The position numbers and the translations under genes were made by a program. The notes below the pieces were generated by a model. The model worked only from the letters and a program-made list of their open reading frames with translations. It made no database searches and was not told the origin of the DNA. From NCBI GenBank assembly GCA_028551475.1, contig CM052360.1, forward strand, positions 20,122,682-20,186,681: DNA of 64,000 nt, written 5' to 3'. This document shows, in pieces, positions 24,236 to 33,422 of the stretch. Origin of the DNA: Casuarina equisetifolia (lineage: Eukaryota > Streptophyta > Magnoliopsida > Fagales > Casuarinaceae). Position 1 is the first letter of the stretch. The number at the start of each line of letters is the position of its first letter.

Positions 24236-24710
24236 TATCGCAGGCAAGAAAGTTAGGATCTTTTGTTGTTTATAATTTTGTGTAAGGTGTGAACTATGAG
24301 CTCAAGTGGGCTATTTGTTAATGGGTCGAATAGCCTTGTGTGGAGGCTTTTTGTTTTATTAATGGTAGTATTGTAATTAAGCTGAAAACCTTGTAAAAGA
24401 GGGGGGGGGGGGGGGGCGACGCCCAAAGAACCCTAGCTGGTTGTTTATGAAAAATTGGCCTTCTAGCTGTCGGTGTTGTGTCCCTTGTCGATGCAAAGGT
24501 GCTATCTCCCTTGGATGCAAGTGTGCCGTGTCCACTTGATGCGGTAAGTTGTTTAAACTCTATCTTAGATTCATTTTGTGATTGTGCTATTGTGTGCTAT
24601 GCTGTCGTGTGGTGAAGATTGGTAGAAAGAAAAGGAATTCTAAACTCGATAGGAGCCTAGATCGTCCCTTGCGGTTTAAGAACCGGGTTTGTGTCAATTG
24701 GATTGCGACA
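24236..24710 (+). repeat. 3' LTR of chromovirus
   Basis: Counterpart of 16595-17077, ending GGATTGCGACA and followed by the target duplication TTAAG at 24711-24715. Its first bases read TATCGCAGG instead of TGTCATAGG, so the terminal TG has been mutated. A G-run lies at 24401-24416. Confidence 0.88.
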
Positions 24711-24719
24711 TTAAGATAT

Positions 24720-26100
24720 TTCACGTATAAATGCCAGCACTTAAAAGAGCACGTTGATATAGAAAGTGAAATGCAAGGCAAATGCAAAGTCTTTGAAACC
24801 CGAGATTCTTACAAAGGCTTTCTTCCATTGGCTTAAGTCCTCATACAATAGGACAAAAAGAAAAGACAGAGAGAATTATGTGTGCCACTTCAGGCCCACG
24901 TTGCCGTAAGATTTGTTGCCTGGCAACGAATTTGAAAAATAAAAGCGACATGTGCTTGGTTGAGGTCAAAAAGTTAATGCTGGTAGTCGTAATAATTTTT
25001 AAGGATTGCTTTTCGGTATTGTATGCAATGAATCTAGAGTCCTCTCACTTCACAAAAGTTAATCTACATGATTAGTGATCTTTTATTTCCATCACTCAAA
25101 AAATAATGTTTAAATAACTTATCATTATCCTCTTCAACAATGGAAGTGCCATTTCCAACCCATATTCCGGTACGATTGTACAGGCGACGATTTTGAAAAA
25201 TAAAAGGGCCATACATTCACTTGAGGTCAAAAAGTTAATGGTAGTAGTTGTAACATTTGGTGAGGATTGCTTTGTGATATGGTATGCAATACTAGAATCC
25301 TTCTTACTTTACAAAAAAATTAATTTATTTAGTAGTCTTTACTTAAAATTTCCATGATTCAGAAGGGAGTGTTAATAAATGATCATTTGCCTCATTAATT
25401 GTTTTAATGCATATTATTTTTGTCTTTGAGGAAGACTATGGTCCCAGTACTTAAAAGAGCACATTGATACAGAAATTAAAGGCTAAATGTAATTTTTTTA
25501 ATGAAAATTTAAGAGTACATTAATAAAAAGTAATATACCCAAACATAAGAACATATCTTAGAATTACAAAAATTTCAGAAATATAAATGTAAAAGTCTCT
25601 AAATCTCACTCAAAATAATATTTTCTTATGAAAATTTTATATTTTAAAACAAAGACACTCTTATTCGTACAAAATCTTTAAAAGTAGAGAGGCTCACTAA
25701 GGCTTTCTTCAGTTCTCTTAAGCGCTTAAAGAATAGGACAAAACGGAAAGAGAGACTTAAACCATGGAAGTGCCATTTGCGACCCACGTTGCTGTAAGAT
25801 TCTACTCTTTTTGGCTGGCAAGAAATTGAAAATAAAGGAGGCATGCGTCTAGTTGAGCTCAAAAAGTTAATAGCGGTAGTTGTAATGTATTGCTTTTCGA
25901 TTACTTATGCAGAGAGTAGTGGACCTATCTCACTTTACTTAAAGCTGATTTACATGACGACCTATCTTTTATTTGTTAATGAGAAATGGTACACAAAAGA
26001 TGAGCAGATAAGGAAGAAAGAAGATCAAAGAATGATTAACTGGTCGCATGCTTTCAAAGTGGCTTCAGGTGGCTTTTCCCTTGTGCAGTCCGCCAACCGA
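24720..26100 (+). repeat. Array of DUF247 upstream repeats, copy A
   Basis: Three successive degenerate units of about 260-620 bp. Each carries a CCTGGCAACGAATTTGAAAA-like text, AATAAAAGCGACATG-like text, then GAGGTCAAAAAGTTAATG and GGTAGTTGTAATG (core positions about 24961, 25224 and 25855). The same array precedes the second DUF247 gene (60560-61640). More units are at 58340, 58585, 47465 and 47534. The units contain no conserved ORF. Their consistent position upstream of both genes suggests amplification of promoter-distal DNA. Confidence 0.8.
25491..25669 (-). mobile_element. LINE tail inserted in the upstream array
   Basis: Reverse-complement LINE 3' text (GAGTACATTAATAAAAAGTA, then CTCACTCAAAATAATATTTT) interrupts the third upstream unit. 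In copy B the corresponding text at 61355-61380 is uninterrupted, so this insertion is later than the duplication. Confidence 0.75.
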
Positions 26101-26106
26101 TAACGC

Positions 26107-26188
26107 TATAAATTAATGGCATGTGAAGTCCCCATCACCAATGAAGATCCAAAGTAAGTGGGAAAGTAATGACATACATGCTATAAAG
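26107..26188 (+). promoter_or_regulatory. Putative TATA elements of DUF247 gene 1
   Basis: Two TATA-like boxes are conserved with the second gene: CTATAAATTAATGG (from 26106; matched at 61806) and CTATAAAGG (from 26181; matched at 61884). The second lies about 30 bp before a stretch conserved between the copies that starts CACTCATA and is the likely transcription start zone. No experimental start is known. Confidence 0.5.
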
Positions 26189-26214
26189 GGTGAAGGAGAA
26201 CCTGCGTGGTTACA

Positions 26215-26480
26215 CTCATAGGTGCATTGCTGTTCTCGGCCCTGTATTCTCTCTATAATTTAGTCTCGCACAGTTCGCGGAACAAAAGTTGAAAACGTTG
26301 TCTCTTTCGGAGGAACTCGTACCTGGGAAGAGGGGCTTTGGTCCTTTGCTCATAAAACAGAGAGGCAGTTCTCATCTTTTGGAGGAACAGTAAATCTGCT
26401 ATCTATCTGAAAAAACAGCAAAAGTCTTTGGAGCTTAGTTCCGGTGATCTACGTGGGCAAAACAAACGTCTCTATATCAG
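26215..26480 (+). other. Predicted leader exon of DUF247 gene 1
   Basis: Conserved with 61915-62169 of the second gene. It ends TATATCAG before a GTAGAG donor. I see no ATG in it, which supports translation beginning in the next exon at 27305. Exon limits are predicted from splice signals and from conservation, not from transcripts. Confidence 0.55.
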
Positions 26481-27300
26481 GTAGAGTACGCTTCCTTTTA
26501 TATATTCTCCTTCTCTTTCTTGCGGTTGTATCATAGACTTCTCACATCACTTACATGTTTTGACATATGCTGTATACTACACCTGTGATTTTTTGGTTAT
26601 TAAATAACTAGGAATTTTTTCTTTCCGTTAAAATTGGCATAATAAAATTTAAATTGAAGTACTGAGATTTAAATGAGTGTAATATATGACATTTGTTACC
26701 CTACGGATTCAATAAATATAATAGAGAATACTCTATGAATAAGAGAGTATGCATGGCTAATATTTTATTTCTTTTTAACTTATAATTGTCGGGTTTCTTT
26801 TTTGTTCTTGGACAAATTAAGAGTTCCCGGAAAAGACCAACAAGTGGCCAAAAAAAGAAGAAACAAAAAGAGATTTGCATGCAAATTTAACGCAGTTTCT
26901 ATGTTGATTTTCATTGTCAAGGCTCTGACGTTGCCGTTAAAGGTTGAATTCCTAGTTTCTATTTACAATAATTTTCCACGCTATGAGCATTGAATATACA
27001 ACCTTTTCACTTGTGTATGCAAATCTTAAGTTTAGCTCTCAAAACAAACAACTAATATCCTACATCCTGTAATTGTCTCTTCGTTCCATTTTTCTAAATA
27101 AGCATACAACTAGAATATTACATATGACCATAAAGTGGTTAGTCAATATACTCGTCCTTGACAATGATCAAATCTATGTTTTTTTTTTCACACATTTGAA
27201 TTTCTTAATGATCCTTTTTTATTGCAATCAGCGAAAGGCATGCAAATAGTACATCTAATGATCCACCTTATTTTATCACTATTGGAATTTGTTGGCACAG
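26481..27300 (+). other. Leader intron of DUF247 gene 1
   Basis: GT donor at 26481 and GTTGGCACAG acceptor ending at 27300. It is AT-rich with T-rich patches before the acceptor. The same donor and acceptor positions are kept in the second gene (62170-62929). ORFs inside, including 26802-26993, are not supported. Confidence 0.55.
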
Positions 27301-27304
27301 ACAA

Positions 27305-28771
27305 ATGCAAATGAATGCCAATGACGAAGAACCAAGAAGAGATGGTTCATTCGACATAGAAAGCCCTCAACCATTGGAAGGACCAAGAAGAAATGGTTCA
27401 TTCGACATAGAAACCCCTCAACCATTGGAAAGACCAAGAAGAAGTTCTTCATTCAACATAGGAACCCCTCAATTATTGGAAGACCCAAGAAATGGATCAG
27501 AAAGCTTGGTTCGCTCGCCCTCGAGAAGTATCTATAAGGTTCCAAAGCGACTGCGTTTAGTCAACGAAGCGGCCTATATGCCCAACATAGTGTCCATTGG
27601 TCCAATCCATCATGGAAAAGAACACCTACAAGCCATGGAAGAGCATAAAGAGAAGTACCTGGATGATCTTCTTCGCTTGACCAACGCAAGGAGGGAGTCC
27701 TATTGGGAAGTTGTAAAGCGAAATGAACAGAAACTGCGCGCTTGTTATAATGAACCCAGTGAGCTTCGTAGTGATGAATTTGTGAAAATCATTCTAGTGG
27801 ATGCTGCCTTTATCATTGCTCTATTAATCAAGTCCAGATTTGAAAATGTGGAAGTTGAAGAGGAAGGCCGCATAGTTCAAAAACTACTGGTCGAAGAGGA
27901 GGACCGCATATTTCGAAAACCATGGCTGTTACAAGACATATGGGTCGACTTGCTATTGATTGAAAATCAACTTCCATTCTTCATTCTTAAGTATCTTTTT
28001 GAGATGGACAATCCATATATAGAGAGTGGAAGGTCGGATTGCTTCCTTAACCTCGTACATCACTTCTTCACAGCACGAATGCGTCTTAACGATACGGAAG
28101 GCAGATTGGCAGAAATTGATCCTTCTAGAATTGAACATTTTGTTGACTTGCTAAGACTCTTACATCTACCTTCGAACTTGCAGGCTAGAGGGAGACTTGA
28201 AACGACAACCATACCCAGCATAACGGAGCTGCATCGAGCTGGAGTCAAATTCGAAGCTGGGTCAAGCAAAAACTTGTTTGACCTTGATTTCGAGAATGGG
28301 AAGTTGAAAATTCCTAAACTTACTATAGGAGACGAAACAGAAATCCTACTTCGTAATTTTATTGCCTTTGAGCAATGCCATTACAAAGATGCTTACATAA
28401 ATGATTATGTTACCCTCATGAATCGCCTTATTAATACTAAGGAGGATCTAAGCTTAGTGGCCGAGTACGAAATTGTTGTGAATAGGTGTAGCAATAACAA
28501 GGAAGGGTCATTTCTTATTAACAAACTTCAAGATGGGGCTATTTTTGACACTGAGCAATTCTATTTTGCTAGTCTCTGTGAAAAGTTGAGCAGGTACTAT
28601 AGAAAACCCTTGCACAAGTGGAAGGCGGATTTGAAGCAAAAGTACTTCAACACACCATGGGGTGGAACCTCTGTTGTTGTAGCTGCTACTCTCCTTATAC
28701 TCAGTTTGATACAAACAGTGTGTTCCATTATATCTGCAATGTACGCGAAACCCAATCAACAGCAGCATTGA
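27305..28771 (+). CDS. DUF247 / UPF0481 family membrane protein
   Basis: Intact 488-codon ORF in one exon. Residues 8-58 are three tandem copies of a 17-residue unit (PRRDGSFDIESPQPL-like). The DUF247 domain runs from about residue 76: IYKVPKRLR, AAYMPNIVSIGPIHHG, FVKIILVDAAFI, then LLLIENQLPFFIL, and later IPKLTIGDETEILLRNFIAFEQ with NRLINTKEDLSLV. A hydrophobic segment at about 455-478 followed by a short polar tail gives the usual single C-terminal membrane anchor. Length and order match the family, which is plant-specific and mostly of unknown function; some grass members sit at the self-incompatibility S and Z loci. The start is the first ATG after the predicted splice acceptor; a second in-frame ATG lies two codons on. 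Confidence 0.95.
   Translation: MQMNANDEEPRRDGSFDIESPQPLEGPRRNGSFDIETPQPLERPRRSSSFNIGTPQLLEDPRNGSESLVRSPSRSIYKVPKRLRLVNEAAYMPNIVSIGPIHHGKEHLQAMEEHKEKYLDDLLRLTNARRESYWEVVKRNEQKLRACYNEPSELRSDEFVKIILVDAAFIIALLIKSRFENVEVEEEGRIVQKLLVEEEDRIFRKPWLLQDIWVDLLLIENQLPFFILKYLFEMDNPYIESGRSDCFLNLVHHFFTARMRLNDTEGRLAEIDPSRIEHFVDLLRLLHLPSNLQARGRLETTTIPSITELHRAGVKFEAGSSKNLFDLDFENGKLKIPKLTIGDETEILLRNFIAFEQCHYKDAYINDYVTLMNRLINTKEDLSLVAEYEIVVNRCSNNKEGSFLINKLQDGAIFDTEQFYFASLCEKLSRYYRKPLHKWKADLKQKYFNTPWGGTSVVVAATLLILSLIQTVCSIISAMYAKPNQQQH
27326..27478 (+). repeat. In-frame 51-bp tandem repeats in DUF247 gene 1
   Basis: Three consecutive 51-bp units (27326-27376, 27377-27427, 27428-27478) encode 17-residue copies, followed by a partial fourth. 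The second gene has only one shortened unit at this place (62955-63010). The first two units are nearly identical, so the expansion is recent and specific to gene 1. Confidence 0.9.
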
Positions 28772-28999
28772 AATGTTCCCATTTCATCACCCTATGACAA
28801 TTGTTCTTGCGTGTACAAGTGTTGTTGGTGCTCTCTAGTTCTCTCGAAAAGTGGTTTTCTTCTGAAATGATTGAATAACTTTATGTATTTTGTTTTCTAA
28901 GCAATATATTATTGTGTTTCTACTGGCTTTCTACCACTAAATTATCTTATTCAAGTGCTTAATGTTAATAAGTTTTACCTTTTTTTATATGAATATGTG

Positions 29000-29480
29000 A
29001 GTTATTTATTTAAGAATAAGATAATACAAAAGGTTAAAAATATATTCCAACACTATAATTTATTTAAGAAAAAATCAAATTTAAATTTTTTTAACTATAA
29101 TGCAATAAGATATTAGTTGTAGAGAATTTAATGTTTTTAAATAGAAATACTCTCTTACATACTACTTTTTTTATTTTAACCAATAAAATTGGTATTTTAA
29201 TAACCTTATTTTGAAAACGTCTACGATTTTATTTTAACTATTTATAATTGACATATGCGAAGCAAAAAAGTTTAAGAAGCTTTACAATCAATTTTTTTTT
29301 TACTTTAATTATTCATTACAGTTCATATTTTCAATCGCTAATAATCTTATAAAGGTCATATGTAATGATACTCTACCAAATTTGCCTAGTCAAAATATAC
29401 TGAAAAATAAGCATAATATACTTTCAAATTAAGAACTATAGAAATTAAAATATAGGTTAATTTAGAGAAGCCATGAAGAT
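29000..29480 (-). mobile_element. Highly degenerate LINE fragment
   Basis: Reverse-complement resemblance to the LINE 3' region, with short blocks such as CCAATAAAATTGGTATTTT and AAGTTTAAGAAGCTTTACAA that recur in the fragments at 13190-13300 and 48300-48410. It lies downstream of DUF247 gene 1. No ORF survives and the limits are approximate. Confidence 0.5.
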
Positions 29481-30620
29481 ATTACTTTTGTTGTAAAAAG
29501 TCGTGACACCTGGGCTCACCAACTGAGCCGAAACGTGCCAACAAATTGTAAAACATAAACGTGAAGGAAATTAAAACACTTTGATTTTAAGTTATACATA
29601 TCATCAGAAATTGTAGCTTTTAAAGTTGCAAACCAAAGAAAATAGTAATATGCTCTATATACATGAGACTTGGCATAGCCTCTTTGGTCCTAGTTTTCTC
29701 TCTTTGGTAATAGCTAAGGATACTACGGTAAATTAAGGGATTCAAAAAAATTTTGTCCTATGCAAATCACGAAACATTTGTTTCAAAAACATTTTCTCCC
29801 TTTTCTTCTTCTTTATTCCATCTTTTTGTCCTATGCAAATCACTAACCTATGTTTGTACATTGAACGCATCACTAACCTATGTATAATTACTCAATAGCC
29901 CCTTCGCTTTTCGACAAAATAATTGTTTTCTTCGTAAATTTGTAAAGGGACTTCGGCCTTGTCATGTAGTTTGTCACGTCAATGTTACTGCAGAAATGGG
30001 TCTCACCGCGTGTTAAAGAGTCCGAAAAGTGAGGGTCAAAGCGATCGACAGATTTCGGCAAGTGCAGATGTGCGAGAAAGCCGACAGCCTGAAACCCTTC
30101 ACAGAAATATACACAAAAACGTAAAAACTTCACAACAGAACTTAAATACGAGAAGACAGTAACACATACGCAGCAGCTTCTATGGGTGGCTGCCACCACC
30201 GGAACGGAATCGCAACTTCTACAGGAGGTTGTCACCAAAATGCCTCTTTCTCGCGAGACAGCGCCCCCAAGACTCTCCAGAATGTTCCTCCCTTATCGCC
30301 GTTCCCGTCTTTTATTCTTCCTTTCCCTAGTCGGGTTTCCCTAACCAAGGCTTACTAAAACTGCTAAGGCCCACAACTCTCTTGGCTCAAATTAGCCCGT
30401 AACATATTTTGACTTGTCAAACCGCCCGTGAAATGATTAACAGTACTGGACATATTTACGTGGATGTTTTGGACCACTTAGCAGGAAAAATATATGCCTT
30501 CTATCATATTTCTTTGGATTTAATTATCGTGATGCGTGGCTATCTCATACTGTCGAAACTGCCCCTTCGAAGCAATGATTGTGTGGAAGAACCTTCAGAG
30601 TAGGAATAGAACGTTAAAAT
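29480..30620. other. Unassigned region with GC-rich patch
   Basis: The interval 29940-30400 is noticeably richer in GC than its surroundings and contains overlapping ORFs on both strands (116 codons minus at 29888-30238; 67 codons plus at 29959-30162). None has a recognisable domain. The minus strand from 30405 starts TGTTACGGGC, like a copia LTR, but no matching end or target duplication was found. Confidence 0.3.
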
Positions 30621-30624
30621 GAAT

Positions 30625-30900
30625 AAACAACTTGAGCATGAAAGATGCTCTTACCACTTTGTATAAAAAACTAGAAATAAAATAACGAGATGTCAATCGG
30701 GTGGGGAGATGCATCTAATAATAAATAACGATATAGATTTTCCTGCTTATTTTGTAATAAATAACAAGAAGTAATGTAGCGTCGGTAGGAGTCAACGGGA
30801 TGGGCACATGCATCTAATCATAAATGTCCAGAAAGATGCACACTCATCTCATTTTCTGTACGACCGAAGAAAATATTTATAAGCAAATTGAGAGACTGAT
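30625..30900 (+). repeat. AATAAATAAC-containing low-copy repeat
   Basis: Two degenerate units with ATGCATCTAATAATAAATAA, then TTTTGTAATAAATAACAAGA and AGTAATGTAG. Related units lie at 35240-35310 and 35405-35490. Non-coding, of unknown role. They form part of the larger 31-38 kb duplication. Confidence 0.55.
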
Positions 30901-31369
30901 TTGGACCAATAACATTAAGGTTACAGGATGTAGGTCCCTATCGGAGTAGGTTTGGTCCTGGCCACCTTTTTCGTGAATTTCTACAAAATTTTGCACATGC
31001 TTATGCCACACGAATTCTGTATACGGGATTTCCCTAGGCTGATCCTACAGTATAATAAAATCAAATTTTAAAGCTTGGAATTCTGTAGTGTGTTACTTGT
31101 CTTCCATCTTTCAAACCTTTTGTTATTTCCGTACAACTTGCGTGAAAGGATAGAGACAAAAGAGAAGAAGAGATCTCCAAAGTTGAGTAGTATCCCAAGT
31201 TTTGACTGTACAAATTTACTATACGTAGGACTCTTAGGTGTAACTTTGAGTGTAAATAGGCTTTCAACTCAGAGATTGACACTTCACAATTTTCTATAAT
31301 AATTATGTCATTTACATATATGAAAACAATTAAGAGACCCTTTTAAGAGAATTTCTCCCACTTTTTGTA

Positions 31370-31381
31370 TGGTATTAGAGC
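31370..31381 (+). other. Possible copia primer-binding site
   Basis: TGGTATTAGAGC resembles the Met-tRNA primer site of plant copia elements. The preceding bases do not end in a clear CA, and the ORF that follows (31402-31731) does not show gag motifs. A decayed LTR element is possible but unproven. Confidence 0.3.
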
Positions 31382-32639
31382 AAGTTTAGTCCTACGCAAT
31401 TTTGATAATGGCTTTTTTCTCAATTGATTCCTATCGTGATTACCGTCTAAATATAGGTATATCTCCACATCTATCTTTGGCGGGCTGTACAATGTTAGTA
31501 GCAATATCCCTATTTCTTACAAGATTTTTGGGAGAGATATGTCCACTTTTTATAACCTTGTATAAAGATTGCAAGAATACTTTAGGCTGCAAAACAGTAT
31601 GTACGACGTTGTCTTTTGATAAAAGGGGTATTGGCGGTGGCCTGTCTCACGGCGTCACCCTCGTTCGGAAGTTAACCAGGTCCAAAAGAAAGTGGGAAAC
31701 TTGTCCTTTGTTTTTGGCGTCTGCGGTATAAACTCTGTAGCGAAAAGTGAGGCCCGTCGTAGTAGAGTGAGTATAAATGTTGGTGCAAATCATCGTATCG
31801 TGATGTCCCAAGCGACAAATTGCCCTGATCCTCCAAAGACGTGTGTTGGCAAAGCTGCATTTGTCCTTTTCTGCATGAAAAAAGAAAGGCGAGAACGTCG
31901 TCAACGTCAACAGTGCTACTCCAATAGATCTCCAAGTTTATGGTATATTCTTCCCGCGTTCGCCAACCGACATGGCCCATATTCTCTCTGTCTCTCTCCC
32001 CCCTTCTGTTATTATATTTTTCTTTCCCATGTTGCTGTTACATAATGAATGAATGCTACGACGTTGCATTTACATGCTTACCCATCTAACTTCAAATTCA
32101 AAGTTGCAGACTGAAAGATTTGGAGCGCAAGTCGCATTGTTTTCTAGTATAGTGAAACAAGGTGGAAAGAAGTAACAAAAAAAAGAAAGAAAAAAGAGGC
32201 CAGAATTCTGTAAGAGAGGATAAGGGCTGTGATGAACGAAAAGAGTGCTTTACCGTTTCGAAAGGTGTGCACCGTTGAACATGGTACGAGAATGGGTTAT
32301 CGGAAGAAGTTTTTTCAGTTGCTTTTGTTCAACCCTTACGAGACTTCATGCACATCGTCGACAGATGACAACCATGGCAATAAATTACCTTCCTCGTTAA
32401 GACGTATATTACAAAATCTCCTTTTTTTTTTTTTTAACGACAGAAGGAGGGAGAAAAAAAGAAAGAGAGAAAGAGAATGAAATTTAAAAGTTTTACAGCA
32501 ACTATATCAAATGTATCCTTTAAGGTTATATTATATACATTTAACATGAAAAAAATAGATGAAGATTCAATAATAAAAACTTAGATAATTTAACTATTGT
32601 TACAAAAATAAAAAACATAAAAAGTAAGATTTTATCACT

Positions 32640-32685
32640 CAAAAGAATATAACTTATAAATTAGAGAGAGAGAGAGAGAGAGAGT
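32640..32685 (+). repeat. (GA)n microsatellite
   Basis: An AG/GA dinucleotide run of about 24 bases at 32661-32684. Short GA runs also occur at 36163-36175 and 42040-42063. Confidence 0.85.
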
Positions 32686-32948
32686 GTTAGCACGACGCTA
32701 ATTATGTTGTTCCGATGATCACAAGTTTATGTATATCCTCCTCTCTTTTACATACCGACAGAAGCAACACAAGATACGAGTAAAAGATTAATTAACGTTA
32801 GATGGGATTTTCAAATATACAATTATGAAATAATCACTTATTGAGTGCACCTTCTTCACCTATTTATTACACTGATGATATATAGGGGTTCACCTTCATT
32901 GCCATCCGTGGGCATTCGTTCTCCAAATCCAGCCGATATTGCAACGAC

Positions 32949-33422
32949 GTGATTTGGCTGAGTTCTCTGTATAATCTCATGAGTGGAACACGTCGAGACC
33001 GTGGAAGTCGACAAAATCGGCCCGGCGCTTCGGGCAGTTCACGTTCTGAAAACAGGTATTCTGGGGCCAACGAGACGTGGCATCTTAGTCAAGGCCAACG
33101 CCAAAACACCGATCCCCGGGCCGGTGCACAAACTCCGCAAAATGGTTACGATACGCCTCCAGCGCCAAGCGGGACACCGAGTCACACCCAGGCTAATAGT
33201 CAAGGCCGGCCTCAAATCACCCACAGTTCACTTCCTAATAGTCAAGGCCAATCCCAAAACCCCGCTCCCGCAGCCGGTCTACTTGCTCCTAGCGTTGCAA
33301 GCAGTTTACATACTGATGAGGAATTCTCCGCCCTGCGAGACAGATTCCTCCCTCCCAGTTCCTGCAGCCAGGCCACAGGCCCGCATGTCTGTAGTAAGTA
33401 CAAGTGCATGAGACAGATCTAA
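32949..33422 (+). CDS. Hypothetical low-complexity ORF
   Basis: 157 codons, hydrophilic, rich in Ser, Pro, Gln and Gly, with repeated NSQGQSQNP-like blocks (three related copies). The DNA here is GC-rich, so long ORFs also appear in a second plus frame and on the minus strand, which weakens the coding claim. The duplicate at 36700-36990 does not keep the frame. I do not recognise the family. It could be a decayed exon or chance. Confidence 0.25.
   Translation: MIWLSSLYNLMSGTRRDRGSRQNRPGASGSSRSENRYSGANETWHLSQGQRQNTDPRAGAQTPQNGYDTPPAPSGTPSHTQANSQGRPQITHSSLPNSQGQSQNPAPAAGLLAPSVASSLHTDEEFSALRDRFLPPSSCSQATGPHVCSKYKCMRQI

Larger units (their letters stand above)
16595..24710 (+). mobile_element. 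Decayed Ty3/gypsy chromovirus with Athila-type insert
   Basis: An 8.1-kb LTR retrotransposon bounded by LTRs at 16595-17077 and 24236-24710. The five-base target duplication TTAAG is at 16590-16594 and 24711-24715. It has a Met-type primer site, a polypurine tract and a C-terminal chromodomain-like region after integrase, which defines chromoviruses. The expected gag end, protease and most of reverse transcriptase are missing. In their place is 4.7 kb with Athila-type gag and 3' DNA. Several in-frame stops make it inactive. The other DUF247 segment lacks this insertion. Confidence 0.9.

Noticed and set aside
26802-26993. ORF inside the DUF247 leader intron
   Set aside because: The matching part of gene 2 (62395-62590) does not keep the frame.
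29888-30405. Possible minus-strand solo copia LTR starting TGTTACGGGC
   Set aside because: No matching TG on the left with a five-base duplication of TATTT could be found, and no second copy exists in the window.
31402-31731. ORF after a copia-like primer site, considered as gag
   Set aside because: The sequence lacks the usual copia gag motifs and the preceding LTR end is not credible.
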